DNA of 64,000 bases from contig JAPJBO010000003.1 in assembly GCA_030068145.1 (NCBI GenBank), forward strand, positions 436,501-500,500. The letters run 5' to 3'. The DNA comes from Diplonema papillatum (lineage: Eukaryota > Euglenozoa > Diplonemea > Diplonemida > Diplonemidae). A model generated the notes under the pieces. The model was not told the origin of the DNA and did no database searches. It worked only from the letters and a program-made list of their open reading frames with translations. The number at the start of each line of letters is the position of its first letter. Positions within the stretch are counted from its first letter, which is position 1. This document shows positions 9,559-21,400 of this stretch, in pieces. A program made the translations under genes and the position numbers.

Positions 9559-10899
9559 ACGGTATCGGCGGGATCGGGCAGCGGCGACACGGGCTCCTGC
9601 CTCTCGACTTCGTCGCGCCCGTCGCTGTCGTCGTCGTCCGCGTCTTCTTCGTCCCTTGCTCGGTTCCCCGGAGAGGCGCACGCGGTAGAGACCCCGCGCT
9701 GGAACCCGCGCGGTGCGGCTACGGACCTGCTGTCCCTGAAGGCCGCTGCGGCCACCGCCAACCTGGCGCCCCTCGCAAACCCCTGCACGAAGCCTCACGA
9801 CCTGATCATGACCCCTCGCAGCAGCCTCCGCAGCAAGCGCGCCGGGCCGCCAAGCCCGGTCCTCCTCCCGGCGTCCACCCTCGACGCGACCTCTTCGCTC
9901 CGCCCGTACTCCCCTCGGCCCCCTTCGCCCAAGAAGGACCAGCCCCCGCCGGCGGCCAACCCCTGCGGCCCCGCCGCAGGCCTCGCAGCGGCGTCCGCCG
10001 CGCTGTCTGTCGCCTCCTGCGCTGCACGTGGAGCACAACCAAAGAAACATCTCTGCGTCGGAAAAGGTGAGGATGGGCCCACTTGTTGTTCGGCAGGGGC
10101 CACGCACTATCACGGACCGGGTCTCCTCGTGGATCCGGGATGCGAGAGGTCCGACAACAAGGAGCGATCGGCGTTCCTCGTGGACGACGACAAGGCAGAC
10201 CTGCCGGCAGGCGATCCTGGTACGCCGCCGCCCGCGGCCCGCCTCCTGTCCGACTACGCAGGATCCCCGCACAATGCGGCGCGCCGCCTGGGCGAGCACC
10301 CAGCGGGCGCGGACGGCGGCCGCCCGAAGCCGTCGGAGGCCCCCGCGGACGCGGACGCGGCGGGCAGCAGCAAAAGGAGGTGGTCCCAAGCGTTTTCGCA
10401 GGCCCTCCTCGCCCGCTCCCGCGGCGCCGAACCAGCCGGCGGCCCGCCGCCGCCCGCACCGGAGCCCGCGGCGGGGCCGGGCGCACCCCCCCAGCCCACG
10501 GCGCACCGGCCGCTCCAAGGGGCGAGGAGGAGTGAAGAGGGGGGGGGCTGGGATGCGGGATGTGGCGCCGCGGCGGTCTTGCTGCTCCCGCATGCGCACG
10601 GCACCGGTGAGTGGGGCCCCGGGGCGCTCAAGCAGGGGCCGCCCGCCGCCGGCGGCGTGCGGGCGGCGTCGTTCCGGCTGCCGGGGAACCACCCGCGCAA
10701 GCCGGCCGACCGAGACGGCAGTAGTACGACCGCCGCCGTGCCCGCGTCTGCCCTGCCGGATGTCGCGTTGCCCGCGGGGCAGAAGTGCGTCAGGGCGTCG
10801 GTTCTTCTCGATCCCCTCCCAGCTGGCGACACGACGCCTACCTCTGCTCCCCGCAGTAGGAAGCGAAGAGTCGTCGGCGCACGGCCCACGTCGACTTGA
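9559..10899 (+). CDS. GC-rich Pro/Ala/Ser-rich open frame, possible host exon(s)
   Basis: The frame is open from before 9559, where a (CA)n-AG sequence could serve as a splice acceptor, to TGA 10897-10899; there is no convincing ATG. The predicted chain is low in complexity, rich in Pro, Ala and Ser, with SSSSASSSS-like tracts and a Lys/Arg-containing KRRWSQAFSQALLARSR segment. Strong G/C preference at third positions supports coding, and GTGAG donor-like sites near 10066 and 10607 hint at introns inside the open frame. The last ~80 codons lie inside the 437-bp tandem unit. No domain was recognised and no function is proposed. It could be parts of a host gene or only a GC-rich chance frame. 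Confidence 0.35.
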   Translation, partial: TVSAGSGSGDTGSCLSTSSRPSLSSSSASSSSLARFPGEAHAVETPRWNPRGAATDLLSLKAAAATANLAPLANPCTKPHDLIMTPRSSLRSKRAGPPSPVLLPASTLDATSSLRPYSPRPPSPKKDQPPPAANPCGPAAGLAAASAALSVASCAARGAQPKKHLCVGKGEDGPTCCSAGATHYHGPGLLVDPGCERSDNKERSAFLVDDDKADLPAGDPGTPPPAARLLSDYAGSPHNAARRLGEHPAGADGGRPKPSEAPADADAAGSSKRRWSQAFSQALLARSRGAEPAGGPPPPAPEPAAGPGAPPQPTAHRPLQGARRSEEGGGWDAGCGAAAVLLLPHAHGTGEWGPGALKQGPPAAGGVRAASFRLPGNHPRKPADRDGSSTTAAVPASALPDVALPAGQKCVRASVLLDPLPAGDTTPTSAPRSRKRRVVGARPTST

Positions 10900-12880
10900 A
10901 GTTGAGCAGCGGCGTGTTTTCGCGTGCCTTCTGCTTGCAAAAGCTTCGATCCAACAGCTAACCGTGTGGAAAAAGACTCGGTTCTGGCAGTTGATTTTCT
11001 GACTCCCGAATACAACGAGCTGTCATCATAATGACGGGTGCCTCGCCCATCTCAACGAAGACGACCAGAGGGGCGCGGCTTGTGTAGAGATGGAATTGGA
11101 AACGGCGTCGTTCCGGCTGCCGGGGAACCACCCGCAAGCCGGCCGACCGAGACGGCAGTAGTACTACTGCCGCCGTGCCCGCGTCTGCCCTGCCGGATGT
11201 CGCGTTGCCCGCGGGGCAGAAGTGCGTCAGGGCGTCGGTCCTCCTCGACCCCCTCCCAGCTGGCGACACGACGCCTACCTCTGCTCCCCGCAGTAGGAAG
11301 CGAAGAGTCGTCGGCGCACGGCCCACGTCGACTTGAAGTTGAGCAGCGGCGTGTTTTCGCGTGCCTTCTGCTTGCAAAGGCTTCGATCCAACAGCTAACC
11401 GCGTGGAGAAAGACTCGGTTCTGGCAGTTGAATTTCGGACTCCCGAATACAACGAGCTGTCATCATAATGACGGGTGCCTCGCCCATCTCAACGAAGACG
11501 ACCAGAGGGGCGCGGCTTGTGTAGAGATGGAATTGGAAACGGCGTCGTTCCGGCTGCCGGGGAACCACCCGCGCAAGCCGGCCGACCGAGACGGCAGTAG
11601 TACTACTGCCGCCGTGCCCGCGTCTGCCCTGCCGGATGTCGCGTTGCCCGCGGGGCAGAAGTGCGTCAGGGCTTCGGTCCTTCTCGACCCCCTCCCAGCT
11701 GGCGACACGACTACTACCACTGCCCCCCGCAGTAGGAAGCGAAGAGTCGTCGGCGCACGGCCCACGTCGACTTGAAGTTGAGCAGCGGCGTGTTTTCGCG
11801 TGCCTTCTGCTTGCAAAAGCTTCGATCCAACAGCTAACCGTGTGGAAAAAGACTCGGTTCTGGCAGTTGATTTTCTGACTCCCGAATACAACGAGCTGTC
11901 ATCATAATGACGGGTGCCTCGCCCATCTCAACGACGACGACGAGAGGGGCGCGGCTTGTGTAGAGATGGATTGGAAACGGCGTCGTTCCGGCTGCCGGGG
12001 AACCACCCGCGCAAGCCGGCCGACCGAGACGGCAGTAGTACTACTGCCGCCGTGCCCGCGTCTGCCCTGCCGGATGTCGCGTTGCCCGCGGGGCAGAAGT
12101 GCGTCAGGGTACCAGTACGTGCCAAACTTCAAAAGTGTCCTTTTCACCCGAAGAATGCGGGATGTGTCCCATCGTCCCGTGTTCCGATCTCCCAACTCAC
12201 TGTATCCGACACGTCAATCTTCGCACCAAGGTCTCTGCACCTGACGTCCACGCTATGACGTACCTTTCCACCTTCCTCCTCTCACAGTCAGCCGTAGTTA
12301 GAGCTGACTCCCGAATACAAGGAGCTGTCATCATAATGACGGGTGCCTCGCCCATCTCAACGACGACGACGAGAGGGGCGCGGCTTGTGTAGAGATGGAA
12401 TTGGAAACGACGTTGTTCCGGCTGCGAGACGGTAGCAGTACTACTGCCGCCGTGCCCGCGTCTGCCCTGCCGGATGTCGGGCAGAAGTGCATCAGAGCGT
12501 CGGTCCTCTTCGACCCCCTCCCAGCTGGCGACACGACGCCTACCACGGCTCCCCGAAGCGGGAGGGTCGTCGGCGCACGGCCTACGTCGACTCGAGGGTG
12601 GCGAGCGTGTTGGCGCGTGCCTTCTGTTTGCTAAGGCTTCGACCAGACAGCTAGCCGTGTGGAAAAATACTCGGGTCTGGCAGTGGACTTTCTGCCTCCC
12701 GTGTACAACGAGCTGTCCTGCTAACGACGGTTGTCTCGCCCATCTTAGCGACGACGACCGCCACAACTACTAGGGTGGCGCGACCTGCGTAGAGATGGTC
12801 TGCTTGCAAGGGCTTCGACCCAACGGCTGACCCTGTAGACGTCGAAAAAGCTCGGACCTGGTAGTGGACTATCTGCCTCC
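10664..12880 (+). repeat. ~437-bp tandem repeat array, about five units
   Basis: The landmark GACGGGTGCCTCGCCCATCT recurs at 11033, 11470, 11909 and 12337 (spacings 437, 439 and 428 bp), with a 5'-partial unit from 10664 and a decayed one from about 12725. Each complete unit carries an ~80-codon segment ending in ARPTST and a stop. Unit 2 has lost two bases in CCGCGCAAG, which shifts its frame. Unit 3 has its second half replaced by ~200 bp of unrelated sequence (12111-12304). Units 1 and 2 are nearly identical; the last full unit (12337-12724) is clearly diverged. Confidence 0.9.
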
Positions 12881-14440
12881 CTCATCGTACCGACCGGCTC
12901 CCGTCCCGGACTCTGGGCTGGGTGAGTCCTCTCTTCTTCTGCGAGTCGCTCGCAGTTCCGGGTGTCGATGGGTGCTGAACAAGAGTAGTTGGCGGCGTGC
13001 ACGAAACTTACCAAAGAAGGGCGCGTTCCGCAAGTGCGCACAACCAATTTACATCGCCGTACTCGTTTTCTGTCTTTCGCGCGGCGACAGCGATGGGCTT
13101 TGTGAGGAGTGTCGTTGCATGTAGAATGACAATCCGTCTGTAGGATGGTTCCTGACGGGAGGCGTGCGCCGAGCAACAGAAGCGTCTTCTCGCCTCGTCT
13201 CGAAATGCTGGGGAGCTCAGGAGTTGAGGGTCAAGTCTAGATAAGCAATACCATAACCACCGTTTTGAGTCGCAAGTTCCGATGAGAAAGTTGATGCGCA
13301 ATCGATGGATCTCTTCGCAAACTCAATTTTAGTTGACCCCTTGCTAGGACGAGCAGTTTGGGACGCTGCACGAATTGGCGGGGGTCCCTGCTGACGCTAA
13401 ATGTCTCCCGGAGGTCGAAGGCGAACACGCAGCGGAAAGATGCAAAATAACCTTGAGCTGAGGGTAAAGCTGTCGCCGTAACCGCGGAACGGAGCCCCGA
13501 CATTCCGGCGCACGTGAGCGCTTCTACCCCGCGCTGGAAGTAGGAAAACAACAAAAAAACAAATGCACCAGCGAACGTGGGTGCCATCATCGTCCTGCAA
13601 AGGCATGTTGCGCACTGCCGCATCCAGTTAAAATTCTTCTCAACTATTGCTAGACATACAGTGCATACGAATCGTAGTCTCGTCTAAACTCGTATTCCGG
13701 AGCAGGGTTTTGTCAGACGAGTGGATGTATTCTTGTCTCTACCCGTCTATTCTCGTGTAGTCGAGACGAGTACACAGCTTTTATCGAACCTACGAAGTGC
13801 CGATGATAGCACGCTGCTCAGTGGATACGTCGAACCGTTTCCATTCGATGCGGTGCCAGTCATGCGGCCAGTAGCAGACACAGAAGCTTTACCGGAGACA
13901 TGAGACCATCCGAGGGGGGTGGGAAAGTTAACAACAAAAAGAAAAACGTGCAAACAAGAAAACAAATGGCGACACACCAAGGAAAACCGAAAAGAAGAAA
14001 GAAAGGACGCACAAGCCGGCCGAAAAGAGCAAAGAAAAAGCACTGCATGGAACAGCAATGGGAGCATCAGTGTGAATTGGCTGCGAATCATCTTCAGCAG
14101 GCGTCATAGAAAAATCAGCACCCGGTCAGACAGAGGGAACTTAAAGGGAGAAGTACACAAGAACAAAGACAAACAATAAACAGGCCGCAAGACAACAGAC
14201 CGCCGGAAACACAAAAAAGACCGGCCCCATGCCGTGTGTATGTTGTATGTGTGCGTTATGGGATAAGTTGGTGGCAAACGAACATTTGCCTTCCGTTTCA
14301 TTGTTAATGTCCCGTCAACATGTCATTCGTACTCATTCTATCCGGCATCCCTCTAAAGGCAAACGATTGTCCGTTGGATGTACCACCACCTCATTTTGAA
14401 GGAGGCGAGGTCATGCCAGTTACGTTACTTGATGTGACTT
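12881..14440. other. Unassigned stretch with a diverged repeat E copy
   Basis: No gene was recognised. At 12965-13060 the sequence aligns, with ~75% identity by eye, to 25470-25560, the segment that holds the proposed first exon and intron of the HSBP1 gene. 13900-14090 is A- and purine-rich. Open frames are short and unsupported. Confidence 0.5.
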
Positions 14441-14464
14441 TGATAGGAAGGTCGGGTGGACGAG

Positions 14465-15370
14465 TAGTGACGGCAAGTCACTTGCAAGTGATCAGGTTTA
14501 CATTGGCAAATGACAGGTCACTTGACACGTGATCAGGTTTACTTTGGCAAGTGACAAGTCACTTGACAGGTGATCAGGTTTACACTGGCAAGTGACAACT
14601 TACTTGACAAGTGATCAGGTTACATTGGCAAGTGACAAGTTGTTTAACAAATAAATCCGGTGACGAGTCATAGGGTTGACAAGTGCGTCGGGTGACGTCG
14701 TTTGGCGAGTGGTTTGGTAACCAGCGATTACAGACATTGACAAGTGACTTGTCACTTGCCAAGTAAAATTAAAAGTAGTTCGGGGGACTCACCCCGGCAA
14801 GTGTCGCTAACGACAAGTCACTTGAAAGTCTTTCGGGTGACTGTCACTTCATTTGTGTTCTCGGGTGACAAGTCACTTACTATGTAGTCCGTTCGGGTGA
14901 CGAGTCACTTGATGCGCGTTTTCGGGTGACAAAGTTACTTGCTATGCAGTTCGGGTGACAAGTTACTTGACCAGTGATTCGAGGGACAGCCCACTTCACA
15001 AATGATTTGGCTGACTAGTCGTTTACCGAGTAGTGTTCCATGGCGAGTAAATCGAGAGGAGGCCCGGGTGGCAAGACGTCTGACCAGCGGTTCAGTGAGT
15101 ACATTGTCGAGTGAACACGTCTTTAACAAGTATTTGGGATGACAAGTCACTGGGTGACGCCGAAGTGATTCCGGCGACATTGGCAAGTAGCAAGAAAATT
15201 GAGAAGTGGTTCGGTCGACAAGTATTTAAGAGCATGAAAATATAGCTGACAAGTGAATGGTGCCAAGTCACTTGGCAGACGACTCGGATGATACGTCACC
15301 TGACTAGTGGACAAGTGACAGTCGTCGATAGGTGAACCGCTTGGCATGTGTGTCATGCAGCAAGTGAAGT
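14465..15370. repeat. Degenerate palindromic repeat array (CAAGTGAC/GTCACTTG)
   Basis: About 900 bp in which GACAAGTCACTTG, its complement and variants recur every ~25-50 bp, often followed by a GTGATCAGGTTTAC- or TTCGGGTGAC-like spacer. The core is self-complementary, so every unit can fold into a hairpin. The 14.46-14.64 kb end is the most regular; units decay towards 15.3 kb. No open frame of note crosses it. Confidence 0.85.
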
Positions 15371-15379
15371 GGCAACTTA

Positions 15380-15738
15380 TCTCGTTTCAGTCTGTTGGCT
15401 CGTCGGCATGTGGCCACGCCGCCGCATCCCGTACTAGCTCTTCTGAACCTTGCAACTTTTGCGCAAGGCCGTACCGACTTTCACGAAGGGAAAACAAATA
15501 ACATCGAGAAATACAGCAAAGCAAAGTCAGAAGCTTTTTCCCGCCTTACTCCTGCATCCCACTGCAGCCGTATCAGGCGTCAGCACTGCCAACGTAATTA
15601 TCGCCCTTTTCAACAACAAAACAACCAACCTCTCTGTTGCTCTGAAAGCGACAGATGAAGGCCCGTGGGGAACGTACTTCGAAGAATCAAAGCGGGCGAC
15701 CTATCGCAGCAAGCGATTTCCTGCTTTCTGGTAGCAGG
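15380..15738. other. Unassigned interval
   Basis: Two overlapping short frames (15395-15658 and 15450-15734) show no recognisable domain and no codon signal. Nothing else is visible before the MITE at 15741. Confidence 0.4.
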
Positions 15739-15740
15739 TA

Positions 15741-15900
15741 AAGGGTGGGGGGGGTCGAATAATATCAGTTATTTGACACACGTCTGGTTGTCTAAAAACA
15801 CTACCACTATTTGATCCTACTACTGTTCGGCTACCCGGAACTTTTTTTATTATTCGGCAAATCGGATAATAACACAGTGTTATTATTCGACCTCCCCCTT
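15741..15900 (+). mobile_element. MITE family 1, copy 1
   Basis: A 160-bp element with terminal inverted repeats AAGGG(G)n-TCGAATAATA and its complement, flanked by TA on both sides (15739-15740 and 15901-15902). Other copies lie at 25093-25250 (inverted), 31147-31310, 56956-57062 (truncated) and 62926-62975 (end only). TA duplication is typical of Tc1/mariner-type elements; no transposase is encoded. Confidence 0.85.
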
Positions 15901-16119
15901 TACAAGCGAGCAAAAAAAGAGATCCAAATGACGGCCGGCGGCGCAGGGGGGGAAGCAAGGGAAACCCCATGCGCGCTTCGCGCGAGATCGTTTGGGAATC
16001 GCAAAGATTCCGTGCCGGGGGGCTGGCTGGACTACGGACCGGGTTTCCTGGAGGGGACAGGGGCAGGTTCGTCACGCCTTAGCAGCCCCAGGGCCCGGTC
16101 CCACCTTCCTGACATCTTC

Positions 16120-16460
16120 TTCGTACAAGCATCTGCTTTGTAGGAAATACCTGAGGAGGCTGCCAGTTGCGAAATATGGTAAGGATGTAAATGCCCACAA
16201 CGGACTGGGAACGCCGGGGCAAGAAGCGACGAGAAGCATGCCCCGACGCGTGTGCAAAAAGGTAGTTGGTGACTAAAGCCACAGATTTGCTGCTGCATAT
16301 CGTGTTCAAACAACTACTACCGCTGCTTGCGTTTGCAAGGAAACACTCGAGAACGCCGCCAGCTGCAAAATTGCAAAAAGGGGAGCAAAGTGTGCTGCAC
16401 ACAAAACCAGGTAATTCTGGGGTTCAGCGCCGGGGATTACGCGCTCAGCAACGAAAAAGA
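16120..16460 (+). repeat. Decayed fragments of repeat S and repeat F
   Basis: 16120-16195 and 16320-16460 are diverged pieces of the ~230-bp repeat S seen intact at 16541-16764. Between them, 16205-16330 matches 19797-19925 (repeat F). This is a small nest of old repeats; no gene was recognised. Confidence 0.6.
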
Positions 16461-16540
16461 ATAAGGCGTCGTTGAGCACGTGTGTGCGAAGGACCATGTT
16501 TTGTATCTTTACATGGCAGGTTCCAATGCTGCCAACTTTC

Positions 16541-16764
16541 TTTTTTTGTATAAGCACCTGCTTTGTAGGAAATGCTTGAGGAGGCTGCCAGTTGCGATAG
16601 ATCAAAGGAGGTAAATGTGCTGTAGCCCACACAAAACACAGGTAAATCTGGGTTTAGTGGCGGGCGTAAGCGTTCAACAAAAAAGACCACTTTGTAGTTG
16701 TATTGTTTTCTCCCCCTCTAGCCTCCTTCGAAATGAGCACAAGGCAGTCCCTCGAGTATTTTGT
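16541..16764 (+). repeat. Dispersed repeat S (SINE- or MITE-like), copy 1
   Basis: About 225 bp starting with a T-run plus GTATAAGCACCTGC and ending at CCCTCGAGTATTT. Close copies lie at 59415-59640 and 60392-60615, with inverted copies at 28443-28667 and (diverged) 35438-35595. Read on the minus strand it ends in an A-run, as SINEs do, but no clear pol III A and B boxes were found. Confidence 0.8.
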
Positions 16765-17054
16765 GCTGACATGTCCACGGCGTGGTATGTTGATCCAAAA
16801 AAGTCAAGAGGACCAATTTGTAGTGTTTCTCCCCTCTAGCTAGCCGTCGGAACAAGTCCCGGGCGCCTCTCTTACACCATGAGTACTAACAGTTGCACAA
16901 AGCGGTTTGTACCCCATTGCCAACCCGCTTTGTTGTGTGTGTCGTACGTGCTGAGAGGACCAACCTGTTGGCAAGCGAACGTAATCGTTGGGATAAGCTC
17001 CTCTCACACACGCTGCCAGCGTTCTCTTTCGAGTTTTAAATTCATGGTCGCCGG
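16765..17054. other. Unassigned interval
   Basis: A short ACACGCTGCCAGCGTTCTCT segment near 17005 recurs near 18075. No gene or defined element was recognised. Confidence 0.4.
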
Positions 17055-17247
17055 TATACTTAAGCCGGTCCGTCCCTATCTCCTGGAACTGCATCGAATT
17101 GCCTGCCGCTGTTCATTGTAGCGAATCGAGATCCACCACGGTCTATCAGGTCCATCCCTATCCCCTGGAGCTGCATAGAATTGCCTGGAGCTGCATTCTT
17201 CTGTCTATCACAGTCTATCAGGAGGGGATGGACCGGCTTAATATGCT
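17055..17247. mobile_element. MITE family 2
   Basis: About 190 bp bounded by imperfect inverted repeats of ~25 bp, TTAAGCCGGTCCGTCCC on the left and its complement near the right end. The interior has two tandem subrepeats containing CCTGGAGCTGCAT. Only one copy is in the window, so its status as a mobile element is inferred from structure. Confidence 0.65.
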
Positions 17248-18399
17248 AACCCTAAAAGGCAGAAGGTAGAACATGATCATGGCATTCAGTTTGAACGTAC
17301 CGAAATAAGCGGATATGCATGCACGAGGACGCGGGCCCGTACAGGTGGCAGAAAATAGATGTTGTTCTCTTCATTTGCAAGCGAAGAGATGTTGATCCAT
17401 CCTGAACAAAACATCGGCTGGTGTCATGGTTCTTTCTTTTGTGTAAACCTGAAAAACGGTGGTTCAACCTGCCAGAATGCATGCATGCCGAGACGATTGA
17501 AGCGTGGCGTTTGAGAAATTGACACCTCGTTATGGGGGCAACCGCAGCCTCGGATTTATGAAGTCCTTGTTCTAATGGCTCAGAATTTCTCCGAATCGAA
17601 AACTTGACCCTTTGGAAAGAAATGTCGAAAAGTCCCCAACCTACGCGCAGTGGCCGCAAGGGGTGAAATTTGAGAAACAGCAATCTTATCCTGGAAGGAC
17701 GGCTCAGAGTGTCTCAGAATCGTCAACCCGGCCCTGGAATTCTTTCTGAAAATCAACCCTCAACATCCCCCCGTCTCCTTATCCAAGCCTCTACGGTCAA
17801 CCGGAGGATTTTAAATACCGACCTTCTAATCCCAAAATAATGCTTGAAAAGGGATCCCCCAGAATTGTGGTGACCGCAAATCGTGTTCCCGTATCCCAGT
17901 GGGATCGCCCTGCCCATCCCAATATCGTCGGGGTATCAGGGAACACAATGGGTAAGTGGTGGAATACAAGAGAAATTCTCCAAAGAAGAATAGGCGTGTG
18001 TTCGTTTGTACGTGTCGGGGGGAGGATTAACCTGCTAGTGAATGGTAATGAGTGAATGTGATTGTTAGGCGAATCTTCTCCCAAACACGCTGCCAGCGTT
18101 CTCTTTTGTGCTTACAATGCATTGTAACTACGAAAAAAGATCGCCTGAAGCGTTTGAAAAACAGTGCGCACATGTTCCAAGCTGCAAGCAAGAGAGCAAG
18201 AACCGTCGATGTTTTGCTCGGGAGTATTCTTCTGACCGCTTGCTCTGGGGTTTCCACGGCAGGGTCGACATGGGCATACCTTGGGCCGGGTTTCTAATCA
18301 TCATATGTGACAATGCTGGGTCTCCGAGAGCGGCAGTGGAAAGATACGTCACAAACTGTTCATTCCATGTTTCTTTTTTACCAAACATGAAATGTTGGA
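17248..18399. other. Unassigned interval
   Basis: Several frames of up to 143 codons on both strands show no recognisable domain. Apart from the short repeat near 18060-18130 shared with ~17005, nothing was identified. Confidence 0.4.
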
Positions 18400-18510
18400 G
18401 GAAATGAGAAGCTCGTCGCCGCAAACCGCGGCGTTTTCACTTGCGTCCTGAATCCGGCTTTACGTAAAAAAACGATCAGGCACTTCGTTCAACGAAAACA
18501 ACTCTCTCTT
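18400..18510. repeat. Dispersed repeat A, copy 2
   Basis: Matches 1-110. Here the left boundary is visible: homology begins near GGAAATGAGAAG at 18400. Confidence 0.8.
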
Positions 18511-18519
18511 CTTGCTACG

Positions 18520-19796
18520 TATCTATGAACCTTCCGTTTGCTTCTCTACTAGTAGTCTTGCTTCTTCTCTTGCAGCTTGTTTTTGTGCTAGCTGGTAGTC
18601 ATGCTCCTCTGCTAAAAAGCTTGTGTACTAGTAGTCTTGCTTCGTTGCCAATAGCTCAGTAGTCCGGTGTTCTTACCTGCAACTTGCTTCTTTGTCAGTA
18701 TCTTGCTCCCTTGACTTAATTTCCTGCTTTTTCGCTAGTAGTAGTAACTCGCCTCTTGGCTCATATTCTTGCTTCTGCTCTCTTGCTCACTGCTCTTGCA
18801 CTGCCCCTTCCTGCAGGTCAGTTGGGGTTGTAAGGCGCTTGAGTGTTCCTGCCTGCAGTCCATCGGACAGTACTTTTTTGTTCCTTCGTTCTCCTTTGAA
18901 GTGCAAGTACTGCCACACGTCACTGCTGCTGTGTGCGCTCGGATTGGCGCCGCTCAAGCGGCCACCTTAAGTCACTCGTTTGTTTGTAAAGATTGCTCCG
19001 TTCTTCTCCCTGACTTGTTCCCGGATTAGGATGACCCATACTACTACTAGTTCTCCTTTGCAAGGTGTCATGGAGGGGCCTTCACGTGGCGACACTGTTG
19101 ACCTTGAGTCGCGGTCGCCGATCCCCCCAACCGCCAGATGCGACGCGGAACAAGTGCTGACAGCACCACCCGGCGAATAGAGGGCCACAAAAGTGGCAAA
19201 TCGACCGGTCGGGGGCAGCCAATGGTCTGATGGCTGAGTGCACACCTAAGCAGGGCTGCCGTGTTGTGTATAAGGCTTCGTGGGGGCCTGGTCGACCACC
19301 TCATCACAATAGGCGCAAACTTTCTCGACAGTGATAGGACAGTCGGGATGCCGGGGGCGGGTCTCCATGAAGAAGAGCAACATGCATGCGCGTGGGGGGC
19401 CCAAGACTAAATTCAAAGCGAATTTCTTCTTGGTGTTGGCAACACTTACAAACATGGCTAGCCGTAGTTAAAGTGTATGAGCATACCTACTACCCTCATA
19501 CTACCCGCCTCACAGCCTCAATGGTCAACAGGCGACCCTAAAACACCGAACCTCTAAACCACAATAAGCGCTAGAAAGTAAAGCAAGACCTGCTCCCTGC
19601 GCCTGCTGTCTCTGGCTGCTTCGGCAGACGACACGTACTACTACTGCCCACAAACCCAACTGAAGCGGAGAGCAGGCTAAGGAGTAGAGATCTCGGCCGC
19701 GGAAACAACCTGCGAGGGAGAAAGGAAGTGCGCCGAATCATCTGGTGATTCCTCGTCATCAAACTGCACATCGGACGTGAAGCGCGCGCCGGAGAC
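18520..19796. other. Pyrimidine-rich degenerate repeat, then unassigned sequence
   Basis: 18520-18800 contains repeated CTAGTAGTCTTGCTTC-like motifs in a pyrimidine-rich strand. The rest has no recognised gene. A minus-strand frame at 19246-19455 contains a Cys-x2-Cys pair within CPITVEKVCAYCDEVV but is too short to assign. Confidence 0.4.
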
Positions 19797-20037
19797 AAAC
19801 AGTACGCGGGGCAAGAAGCGACCGAAGCATGACACGACGCGTGCAAAGAGGTAGTCTGTAGCGGCTTGTGCAGTCTGTCGTCACAGATTGTTGCTGCATA
19901 ACAAGTTCAAACTACTACTAGTGGGGCAGCAGGATTACCTCGTCCAGGTGGGTGGCGTCACCTCCCCGGTGCGAGCTGATTGCCGGATGGATGCGGGCAA
20001 CTGCACCTTTGTACCACCGACACCCTCTGGGTGCTCA
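19797..20037 (+). repeat. Repeats F and G, target of the truncated LINE
   Basis: 19797-19925 matches 16205-16330 (repeat F). 19930-20037 matches the reverse complement of 63523-63632 (repeat G), and the match ends where the truncated LINE begins, so the LINE inserted into a copy of repeat G. Confidence 0.7.
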
Positions 20038-21000
<963 letters not shown>

Positions 21001-21081
21001 GGTGTCACGGGATAAGCCGGCAGCCGCTGCTTAACGGCTTATCACGTGGGCGGCCCTGAGATTACCCCCTCAGGTGACACC
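21001..21081 (+). other. Compact multi-stem palindrome (possible structured RNA or MITE remnant)
   Basis: An outer stem GGTGTCAC (21001-21008) pairs with GTGACACC (21074-21081). Inside it are two perfect hairpins: GATAAGCCG/CGGCTTATC (21011-21019 with 21035-21043, plus an inner GCAG/CTGC) and CCTGAG/CTCAGG (21055-21060 with 21069-21074). The result is a three-way junction. No known RNA family was identified. 21082-21400 is otherwise unassigned and AT-rich. Confidence 0.5.
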
Positions 21082-21400
21082 ACTTTATCTTTAGCCATAC
21101 TTCAACTCTCTTGTTTTCTGCTGCTAATCATCAGGGGGGCAAAGTTAGGACTTTCATCGGATTGGCCCCTGCTTTAAAAAAAATATACCAAAAAAAAAGC
21201 TATTAAAGTGTACACGAACACACACATAAATCCTAAGCGAGCTTACACTCTACAAAAAGTGTACATGCCCTTGTCAACAGCTGCCTCACGTTGTCCCTCC
21301 GAGGATGCGGGTCCAGTTACCAACGTCCGTTTCGTCCGCGCGACACCCTTTTAGAGTTATAGTTCGCTTGACAATCCGTGAATTTAGAGTCTCCGGGTGA

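Noticed and set aside
21048-21081. CTGAGATTACCCC string reminiscent of a TPP riboswitch
   Set aside because: The rest of the thi-box, including the pyrophosphate-sensor helix, is absent, and CTGAG pairs in a simple hairpin.
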